Assembly (NCBI GenBank): GCA_964036275.1
Contig: OZ038436.1
Location: forward strand, 19,185,904 to 19,249,903
DNA: 64,000 nt
From: Litoditis marina
Taxonomy: Eukaryota > Nematoda > Chromadorea > Rhabditida > Rhabditidae
Reading direction: 5' to 3'
Of this stretch, positions 48,120 through 57,522 are shown in pieces; the first letter of the stretch is position 1; every line of letters begins with the position of its first letter. A program made the translations under genes and the position numbers. Under the pieces are notes generated by a model, which saw only the letters and a list, made by a program, of their open reading frames with translations, was not told the DNA's origin and did not search any database.

Positions 48120-51100
48120 ATGAGAGCGGGCTTACTGCTTGTCTGTGTGGTTTCTAGCTGTTTAGCGGCAGTAGAGGTCAGTATGGGTTTTTAACACTTT
48201 CCGAAAGGGCAATATCATGCAGAAAAATACTGTGAAATGTGAAATAATGATATAACGAATAGAAAAATGAATTACACGTACAAAGCAGAACAGAAAATTT
48301 AAAAAGTGAAGGATTGCTTGGTCTATTTTCTGTAATTACAAATGAATGCACCCGTACGGTAAATAATCAATTAGAGTCAGAGTTGAACTGACCAGTGTTG
48401 AAATTGTACTTAGGAGTGTGAACAACTAATTTTCAGGATGGAGCTGGACCGCCTGGTATGGCTCCTCCAGACATGGAGACATTGATGAAGAGTCTTATGC
48501 CGAATGATGAACAGTCACAGGTGGGTTACTTCTACATGGAAAAAGAAGAGTTAGAAAACCAAATATTTTCTGAGAGATATTAGATTCTTTGTCATACACG
48601 CTAAAAAGGAGAGGAAGCGCGTAATTGAAATGTATTTAAAATACCCATCAAACTACTGCATTACTGACAAAACAATGAAAGTGAAACCGGAATATAATGT
48701 GCTATATAATGTGTCGGCTGTGTTAACTTAGATAAAAATTCAAGCAATGTCGACATTTGTTTGACAGAACTATCTCAGGATACTTTTTTCTAGTTTCTAA
48801 AAATGCTCATGTTTTTCAGACTTCTCAACCCTCTTCCACACCTGAACCAACTAAAAACTCCCACAACACCACTTCCGATAAGTCAACTACCACTGTTGAA
48901 AGAACTACGGAACAAACCACTACAGCAAAGTCTACAACTACCAAAAAAGTGGTCACTTCCACCAAACAACCAATTTCCGAAACTACTGCGAGAACTGCCA
49001 CTACTACCGCAGAAAAGCATACGACAGCGGTTCCGGTGGTGGCGACTTCTTCTACTTTGGCTCCCACCACCACGGATGCTACTCAAGATATCAAAGAGTA
49101 CATTGACGAAGTGGTCGAGGGAAATGGTCTCCCAGATGGTGAGTTCTTGATTTTTGTAAACATTTGAAGCTAATTTTTCTAAACCATTTCATCTGAAATA
49201 CAGATGTGGTAACAAAACGTTGAGTATTATTGGTTCACATTCCAGGAGAGATGGATTTTATAGTGCTGCCATGCCTATAGCCTGACGCAATAAATTTACA
49301 CCAGTCAAAGTTCATAGATACAGTATACTTTCGAACTCATTCTGTACTCACTTGGAACAGTTCATACTTGTTACAGCTGACTACGACCAGCTTTCTGCTT
49401 TGGACGAATTGAAGCTTCTGAAAAAGATCGAGGACTTGGCCACAAACGGAATGGCAAAAGCATTCGGTACCAGAAGTGTGGGCATGGAGCAGTCGCAGAT
49501 TTATAATATCGGTGAGGCTTAAATATCACTAGTGGCGAAAATATTTGGTAGTTTTATCTTAATACTCAATTTTTTATCTTAATGATTTACAAAGTTTGAC
49601 CGAAAAGCAACATGATCTAACTACGAACAGCGGTGCGGGCACCATACACTGTATGGGCTTGCTCAGGAAGAACGAATCCCATAACAGTTATGTTAATTCA
49701 ACTGTAGGAAGAGCATTTCCCACTTTGAGATCGTCCATAACTCTACGCAAACTTATCAAATTGAGGCAAACTGTGTTCTTTTCTCAACGCTGTCAAGCCT
49801 GTAAAGTCCAACAAACTGTAACAATGACGTTGTTTCTTATTTCCGACAAGTAGTCGAGCAAACTATCACGTGAATCCTCACGTTATCGTGAGATATTCGT
49901 CAGCATTCGTGAAAGTAGATCAGAAATAGCAGAAACATGGTCATCACTTTCATCCACGTTTCAGATGGTTTAAACCCGTCTCTACCTGCATTTGCTTTCA
50001 GCGAAGACGAGGAAAATGTAGAAAACGTAGAAAATGCACAAGTACAGGTAACACTTATACAGGATTTTTACTTCTGTGATTGAGAAAAATTGCAGTTAAA
50101 AGCTCATGTTCAACGAAGTAATAAGTCGACGTGTTCTAATGATAGGAACAAAGAGCCTTAACAGTTCGATTAAGAGAGTGTTGGCAACAATCTTTCAACC
50201 TAAGCAAAATTAACAGAGTTTATCAAACCCGTTTCCCCATAACTGTTCTGTTACCTATTGAAACTCTGGAAGAAAAGTGTGCGCAACAAAACTTCGTTAT
50301 CAATTGTATCGCGAACACATTAGGTTCAGTCTCTGGTCCCCCTCCAACAAGTAGCGGCTGCCGAAATGGAGCTGTCTTCGGAGAAGGAGCGCAGTGAAAT
50401 CGTGATGGAAACCCCGGAATCCTCATCAACCACCACGGTGAGAAAATGACAGAAATCTTGTCAACCTCGTTGAAACCTCGTGAATTTTACATAAATCTCA
50501 CATAAAACACTAATAACGCAGACTTACAGAAGGAAGAGTTGTAATTGTTCAAAACATCGAATCTATGTGGTATCAGCATTTCAAAAATGTCAACTGAGAT
50601 GCTCGAAAATTGTAGGTCCAGTCTCCAGTCGAGGAAACAAAAGTGATGCACAGCGAAAAATTCAGCAATGTGAAGTTCATGGTGAGTTTTTCATCCAATA
50701 CGATCGTTAATGACAATTAAAAGTTTTAAACACTTTTCTAGATATTACCTACTTCGCCGTCTAACCCGTCTAACACAAGTGGCAAAAATCGTGCCTCACC
50801 TCACTAAATATAATTCCTAGGTTGTTTTCGAAATATCAAACAAAAGTGCTGAATGGACTAGTATCCGAGGGTAGTTAAAAATTTTGAATTACAGGTCGGC
50901 CACAACTATGTGCCGGTACACTTGTTTTTCGACAAAGACCCTCTGGGAGGTCTGAAGAGACGAAAAATGGAGGTCCCGGAAACGACTGACCAAGACGAGG
51001 AGTCGGAATTCAGTATGACAAGCAGTGAAATCGAAGAATCCCCGATGCCGTCGCGGATCGATATTAACATGAACAACGAACGATCGATAGTCCAGGTTAG

Positions 51101-54100
51101 GGTTTTCAGTCGAACTCAACATTTTGAGTTTTGGAGTTTTGGAAAACTTTGAACTCTCAAGTTATCGAGCTTTCGATTCTGAGCAAAATCAAGTTTTGGA
51201 GTCATCGAATTCTAAGAAACTCCAGTTTCGAGTTTTTGAGTTTTCAAGTTTGGAAACAAATCGAGTTTTCGAGTCCGACTTTAATAACCCTAGCTCCAGG
51301 TGGAGACGCCCAGACCGTCGAGCAAAAAAGTCAGAACCGACGACTTTCTGGTGGCCATGGTCGACAAAAAGGACAGAATACAAGGTGGGTGGTCTTGGAT
51401 TGAACGTGGGTGGTCCCGGTACTGTCGCGAGAAGCTCACATTATATTCTCATGAGAACCATGTGAACATCTCATCAGCTACACACCATCGATCAGTTCTG
51501 AAGCATGCAATCAATACTGTCTTACGAGCCCTGAAAGCCTATAAAACTGAATACGACCCGGAGGCTTATACATACACGCAGTCAGTTTGAATTCGTTTAA
51601 CTGTTCCCAATTCATGTACGTGAAAATATAACGTAGAATGAGAAGAAACGTGAACAAATGCACAACAATGTTGTACTTTCTCGTGATTCCACGTGTTTAC
51701 ACGTTTCACCTGACTATGTGACTGACAAATAGTAAATAAGGAGTGTTTTCAGACCAAAAAGAGCAGCCGACCGTTTACGATCCTGCCAAAATGGACGAGA
51801 CTATCCAACTGATGGGCACCCGTATTGACATGGCTATCCCCAACCCACATAGAAAACACAAGGACGAGAGCCCCCAAAAGACAAAGGTCGATGACAAGAA
51901 ATACCCCAAGAAACAGGTTGGTTGTGGTTACACTTCACAAATATTATACTAGAAGTGAATAAAATGGTCATGTGAAAGAAGTATCCGCACCATTTTCATG
52001 TGAAAAATCTGAGAGAGTTTGTATATGTTTCACGTGCTCAGAGAAAGCTATTTAGAGTTGTATTTCTCCAATTTCACCACACTTCTGTCTCTTCGACGTG
52101 GAGTATTATCTGTGTGAAAATTTGTTCTCAAACCTGGATTTTCTCTGGAAAACGGTGCTTTTCGCCTATATTCAGACAAATTCAACTCACTGTTCCAGAT
52201 TCTGCCAGACCTTTTGTCGATGCCCAGTCTACGCGATCTATCCTCTTTCAGCTCTCTTCTGAATATTCCAGTCAACTCAAAGGATAACTCGCAGGCAAGT
52301 CAACCTGAACCGTTGGCTGCACTTACAACAAATGGAAGTTATCTTGAATATTTCTTGGAAGCCGAGAACTCGATGTATTGCACCTACCTCTTCATTGTGT
52401 TTCTGAAAGTTTCCCGACAAATCTTCAATGCACCATTCTAGATTGAACATTCAAATTGTGGATGAATATTTTAAGAGAAAACGTAGGTTTCCTTAAACAT
52501 TTTTCATTGTGTGCTCTACTAAAAGATAAGCTTACAAAGTGTTGAAAGACACTGAACAACGCTTTCACAAACTACCATGACTTCAGGGCAAACCAGCCGC
52601 GATTGTTTCTGAGCCTGTCCGCTTGACGACGGAGCCAAAGAAAAGATCATTCAGCCGAATGTCTCATTCAACTGTCCCAAAACACAGAACCAGAAAGACG
52701 GTCGCGAGTGATTCTGAAGCAGCCATCCCAGTGAAAGCAACAGTGTCCAAGCACCACAAAGCCACCAAAAAGGTGAGAACAAACTAAAAACATGTTACTG
52801 CAAGGGGAAAGATTAAGCGATTAAGCGGTGTGGAATTCGTGAAAATGGGTAATGTGAATTTTTTTCATTACATTACGTTGTTGTGCCATGAACTACACCT
52901 ATACTTTTATTAAAACAAGTACTTTTAATTATTTTAAAAACTTTAAAAAAACATTTAATCGTGCTTCAGACAGCGAAGGGTCTTCTTCAAACGAAGATCA
53001 AGCTTCATCGTCTCCCTGTTTCTTCAACTACTGTAGTTCGACAGGTATGTTTTAATTTCAACCTTACAGTATTATTATATTTTAATATATACTTGAACCG
53101 TATTCAACACAATGAAAATTCTACTTCATGTTGTCTGACGTTTCCGTCAAACACCGCAAATAACTCCACAGTTTGAGCTTTCATAGTTTTCTATATTCGA
53201 TAGTGCAGGTTAGGGTTTTCAATCGAGTTCAAAATTTTCAGTTTTCTAGTTTTAGAAAACTTTGAATTCTCAGGTTCTCGAGCTTTCGAGTGTACGAGTC
53301 ACCGAATTCTAAGAAACTCCAGTTTCGAGGAGAGCTGTCGAGTTTTCAAGTTCGGAAACAAATTGAGTTTTCGTGTTTCGAGTTCGACTTTAATATGCTC
53401 CAGGTGGAGACGCCCAGACCCCCTGCCCTCCGAGCAGCTAATCAAGTAGCTCAGCAGCCACAGGCACACAGACAGCCTGCTCCTGCCAACCCTCTGCCAA
53501 GAAATGTGAGATAATCTTACTTAGTGCTCCAATCCTCACCGTGAAAGACGTCTTCGAAATGTAGTCTAGTCACTCCAATACATCAAATTCGAATTCAAAC
53601 ATTAAATTACATCAAACTCGAGAGACGCATACATACCCACACCGAGAACAATCCGCAACTGAACAGAATACACTGTATAGTCGTCGCCAACGGAAAGGCG
53701 GGAGGGTACTGTATATCTCACTTTCCGCTGTGTACGCACACATGTCTTCGATTCCAAAGCTTGGCGGCTATGTGCTCTAATAGCGCAGTTGTAAGCGCCC
53801 AGCTACGAAACTTTGCTCGCAGGTTCGATTCCGGCGAGAGAAAGAAATTTCTAAATTTGGCACCCCCTGTAAGGACCCTTGTCCCTTCCTATATGTCCGT
53901 GATTTCTATTGCCTCAGCAGGTGTGCATTACGTTAAGTCTCTCCTTCAATTGTTTGTAGTTTATAGTTTGTACTTAGATTATCCCACCCTCCCCTGCATT
54001 CGCTCCTCCTCCCAGAATGATTCCCACCGAACCATACCAGGCCGCTGACGGGAAATGGTACCGATACAAAGTGATTGTAAGTTTTTTCAGTTGTAAAACA

Positions 54101-56705
54101 TAATAATATGAGCATAAATTAGATCACATTTTAGTGATGTAATGAAAAACAAGGCACGATTGCAGAAGATTCGTGGAATAAAATGTGTGTACATACTATC
54201 GAAAACAAGGAAATATGTTTGCAAGTTATTGTGTATGATCTGTTCAAATGGAGTGGTATTTTATTTATAAAAAACTTGGAGAAATAAAACTCTTTCAGCG
54301 AGGACCAACGGTACAACAGCAGGTACCTCCTCAACCTATCAGGAGACCCCAGCAAGTTCAACAACAAACTGTACCAGTACAACTAAACCGGGTGAGTCCA
54401 TCCCAGGCATCACAGTATTAAAATTTCGTGACGAAATTTATAAACTCAATTGAGTGATATTCTCTATTTATGCAGTTGGAGTCTAATTCTCAACGTGGAC
54501 AGCAAAATTTTTTCGATTCTGAACAATGCCACAAATCACGAAAATTCAATTCCCTATTTTCAGCCAGCTTCCAACATTCGTACCCAACCCCGGCCAGCCC
54601 TACAACCCAGAAACAACATTCTCGTACCTCAAATCCCCGCAGTTCAACTGAACAGGGTGAGAAAATGAAACTATGAATAAATACATTTGGGTTGTAACTA
54701 ACTCATCCATTTTTGCTATATTCTATATACTATAAGTCAATTGAATAGTCACGTGAAGTTGGCATTCTAATTAGGAATCGTGCACTTTGTCATTGCACGT
54801 TTCTGAGTTCTGCTGTGTTTACCATGTTTCACATGACTGTGCAATTGACTAACAGTATTATTCTAATCAATCTAACTTATAGCCGTTACCTACCATTCCC
54901 GCCCAACCAATGCCTGCCCGAAATATACCTCAGAGCGTGCCGCAGACAGGTGTACCAGTTCAACAAGTTAGGGTAAGAGATAGAAGTCTACGATTCGAAG
55001 TTGTTTTCTATACCATTTCCAAAGCTTACCAACTTCCCTAAAAGCATCGAACGTTTTTTTACAATACGCTATGTCGCATTCAAAGTGTACCAAGACACAT
55101 CTATTTCAGTCGGATTGAAGGGAAAACATGACATTACATTTTATCAAATACGTGTCCATCCCCATGCAAATCTAATGGTTGTACTGTGGTAACTTGTAAC
55201 TATTTCAGCCAGGGCCCTCTCTTCAACCTCAACCCAACTCTCGTCTCCCCTCCAACACCGTTCAGGAACTAACGCAACGATTGATGGCCGATCAGCAGAA
55301 TCAGGTAATCCACTATTCCAAGATGAGGTTTTCTGGAGCCAGCCTACACGGTGTAGGTTGTCTTTTCCCGCTGTGTTTTTACTTTTATCCCGTCGCGTTT
55401 CCGATTTTCACGTACTACAAAAAATTATTTTTGAAATGTGGCCTAAGTGACAAAAAGTTTACACATAAATTTTTACAACTTCAGAAAATAGAAAATAATG
55501 AAAATTTGAGTTTTAGATCGGTTCCCCTCCTCTATCTCAGAAGATTGTTCGATCGAGCAATGTGGAGGCAGCAGAAGACACGTGGGTTATAGTCGTTGAC
55601 AAGTAAAAGGCATCGACGTACTGTGAACATACATTTGTGTTGTGTGAAATCGAATCGGCGAATAAGACGATAGCACAGTTCTTCCCGAAACATTATCTCA
55701 CATAAGGTTTGTAGTTTGATCCTATTCGTTTTCGGTCGGAAATTCGAAGTTCGGAAATTATGACGTATATTATCGAGATTAAACTACATCAATGATTTTA
55801 GTCAGCTTCCTCAATTGACAATGTGACAATATCAGATTCGTTAACTGACATAATGACATTTCCAGATTCGATAAATGACAGTATGACATTTCCATATTCG
55901 TGATTGACAATATGACAATTCCAGATTCGCTCGATCCCTGCTCTCGACCACGGAAGAGCCTCCATTGAAGCATTTCGTGGAAGAACTGCGCAAGATGAAG
56001 GAGCAGAAGATGTTCGCCAGGAGAATCCCCAATCGGGCGAATCACGGACGGGCCGTGGCCAGATCCGGCGGAAAGACCGTGCGCAGAAGGGTCAGTTTCA
56101 GTTCACCATTTCGTTGTACTTATTTGGTATAATTAATGAATGAATAAGTATATACGTATTTAGTTATTTAAGCTGCTTTTTTACGAGGCGTTGTAACGAA
56201 GCAACGTGGATGTGACAGATCTTTGTAGTACTAGCTTCTTGTAAAATGAACTTGGTGCACCATTACGGTTGTTAGCGTCTCGAAAACCTCGAACATTTTT
56301 GAGCGAAATTTCGAACTAGCATAACAAACATAATCACCATACACAGTGCCGCCCTAGCTACAGACAGATATGTACCATTATACTATTGAAGTGAATTCGA
56401 GAAAATTGAAATCAATTTGGTATCTATTCATTAATTCAGAAAAGACAATTTTGTTTCAGGTGAATCAAGAACGCGGCAGACATGACGGATCAGTTTACGT
56501 ACCAAAAAAGGTAATTGTAGTAAATATCAATGTCTAATTCAATTGAAGTTCCGAATGAAATTATTAATTATTACACAACTGTTTGTTGATTTTTGCGAAA
56601 AGTTCAACTTTCCCACCAACATGTTGAATCTTTCCAACTTTTTTTTTAAATAATTGTCTTACCTATATTTCCAATTTAACTATGTTTCAGGCCTCTTCTT
56701 CATGA
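48120..56705 (+). CDS. Large secreted Thr-rich and Pro/Gln-rich protein, 842 aa, 24 exons
   Basis: Exons: 48120-48176, 48437-48520, 48820-49138, 49377-49511, 49965-50047, 50330-50437, 50616-50681, 50895-51095, 51300-51384, 51753-51916, 52199-52294, 52587-52772, 52970-53044, 53404-53505, 53978-54076, 54299-54391, 54564-54656, 54883-54972, 55209-55304, 55517-55581, 55925-56090, 56460-56510, 56691-56705. Counted this way there are 23 coding segments; a non-coding leader exon is possible. Phases join throughout. Residues 1-17 are a signal peptide (RAGLLLVCVVSSCLAAVE). A Ser/Thr mucin-like block (about 48-135) follows, then acidic, charged and KRRK-containing segments, then Pro/Gln-rich repeats (PVQLNR twice) and a basic C-terminal part (FVEELRKMKEQKMFARR, KTVRRR). 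I recognise no family. The composition suggests an extracellular, O-glycosylated or matrix protein. The exon at 53978 relies on the TACTTAG acceptor. Confidence 0.75.
48820..49090 (+). other. Ser/Thr-rich mucin-like coding block
   Basis: Within the third exon of the large secreted protein gene, runs such as TTEQTTTAKSTTTKKVV and TARTATTTAEKHTTAV give a strongly Thr-rich segment of about 85 residues. Such blocks are usual sites of O-glycosylation in secreted proteins. Confidence 0.75.
49590..49692 (+). repeat. TGTAGTTTGATC family, partial copy
   Basis: AAAGTTTGACCGAAAAGCAA, ATCTAACTACGAACAGCGG and the tail ACCATACACTGTATGGGC, GCTCAGGAAGAACGAA. It lies in an intron of the large secreted protein gene. 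Confidence 0.6.
51084..51316 (+). repeat. Intragenic duplication, unit 1 (exon end, intron, exon start)
   Basis: It spans the end of exon 50895-51095 (CGATAGTCCAG), the whole following intron rich in TCGAGTTTTC blocks, and the first 17 bases of exon 51300 (GTGGAGACGCCCAGACC). The same order recurs at 53197-53420. Confidence 0.9.
52295..52296 (+). other. GC-AG intron donor
   Basis: The exon 52199-52294 ends CAG|GCAAGT. No GT donor fits, and GC plus AAGT is the recognised non-canonical donor. Phase 0 is kept into exon 52587-52772. Confidence 0.7.
53197..53420 (+). repeat. Intragenic duplication, unit 2
   Basis: Copy of 51084-51316: TTCGATAGTGCAGGTTAGGG, TCGAGTTC-rich intron sequence, ACCGAATTCTAAGAAACTCC and the exon start GTGGAGACGCCCAGACC. 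The vestige of the upstream exon end (GATAGTGCAG) now lies inside a larger intron, while the downstream acceptor and VETPRP codons serve exon 53404-53505. Confidence 0.9.
53675..53864 (+). repeat. tRNA-derived SINE-like element, copy 4
   Basis: TATAGTCGTCGCCAACGG, ACTGTATATCTCACTTTCCG, CGCACACATGTCTTCGATTC, A box TAGCGCAGTTGTAAGCG, B box GGTTCGATTCC and a 3' part AAATTTCTAAATTTGGC. It lies in an intron of the large secreted protein gene. Confidence 0.8.
54740..54855. repeat. TTGAATAGTCACGTGAAG repeat family, copy 3
   Basis: TTGAATAGTCACGTGAAGTT, AATCGTGCACTTTGTCATTG, TTCTGAGTTCTGCTGTGTTT and GTGCAATTGACTAAC align with 14262 and 25817. It ends about 30 bp before exon 54883. Confidence 0.8.
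55335..55400 (-). repeat. TGTAGTTTGATC family, tail-end fragment
   Basis: CACGGTGTAGGTTGTCTTTT, CCCGCTGTGTTTTTACTTTT and ATCCCGTCG match the reversed tail and head seen at 24690 and 26536. Confidence 0.55.
55705..55785. repeat. TGTAGTTTGATC family, full inverted-repeat copy
   Basis: GTTTGTAGTTTGATCC at the left and GAGATTAAACTACATC at the right bracket about 50 bp with GGTCGGAAATTCGAA. Confidence 0.7.
55800..55930 (+). repeat. Tandem repeat of a 3' splice-site segment
   Basis: Four units of about 35 bp, each with TGACA(A/T)(A/T)(A/G)TGACA followed by a T-stretch, CAG or CAT and ATTCG. The last unit supplies the real acceptor TTCCAG|ATTCG of exon 55925-56090. An earlier unit also reads TTCCAGATTCG (near 55860). 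Confidence 0.8.
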
Positions 56706-56962
56706 ATGAAAAGCTAAATGTACATGGAGCGACTCGAATATCATATTTATTTTGTGAAAATAATACCGGTTACGCCTTAATATTAGAAAATGTGCTTTGT
56801 TACTGAACATGGGTTGAGTTTGACTGTTGTTCAAAATTGTATAAAAAATCTTTAAAAGTGGCTTCCAAATCCCAAACTCTTCCTGAAAGTCGGTAGTTGT
56901 ATCCAACGAGCATCATATCTGTCACTAAAACTAATTTCCTGACAAAATATGAATGTAGTTAT

Positions 56963-56968
56963 AATAAA
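56963..56968 (+). terminator. Polyadenylation signal AATAAA
   Basis: AATAAA about 260 nt after the stop of the large secreted protein gene. Confidence 0.5.
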
Positions 56969-56974
56969 TCGTTT

Positions 56975-57515
56975 TTACAAATTTATGTTCTGAAGAAAAA
57001 TTATTACAAATAAACTAGTGAATACGATGTGGCGAGATGAATACTGGAAGCAAACTACAAAAACGCAGTATTAATCTATGTGGCCGTACAGCATTTTCTG
57101 AAGCTAAACTCTTCCTTTTCGTAGAAGACTCCAACTGAAAGCAATAGTTTATTAATCGAACCGACAGTTTATACAGAAAACAATCAACAAGCAATAGTTA
57201 AGTGCACAATACAAACGTTAACGAAAAAGCAGCAAATGACAGAAAGCTTGCAAACTATGCACTTATAGTGTGAGCGTGGTGAGGAAAGAAAATCAATAGT
57301 TTCCGTAACAGTATACATCATGATCGTTCGCTATAGTTGGACAGAATGAGGTAAGAAGAACAGTTTAATAACCCTTAGAAGGCAACTATACAAAGTTATA
57401 TTTATACTGGACATGTAACACCCAAATGTAGCCACACTTTGTACGAGAAAGCGACTAGGAAAAGAGGCAATATTAGGAAAATCAAAAATCAATACATAAA
57501 TATTTCTTTCATTGA
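56975..57515. other. Intergenic between convergent genes
   Basis: A worn TGTAGTTTGATC-family fragment (AAACTACAAAAACGCAG) lies near 57049-57080. Nothing else was recognised. Confidence 0.5.
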
Positions 57516-57522
57516 AAGAGTT

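Noticed and set aside
48803..49150. Second open frame over the Thr-rich exon
   Set aside because: Shadow of the ACC/ACT-rich coding frame. Only the Thr-rich frame joins neighbouring exons in phase.
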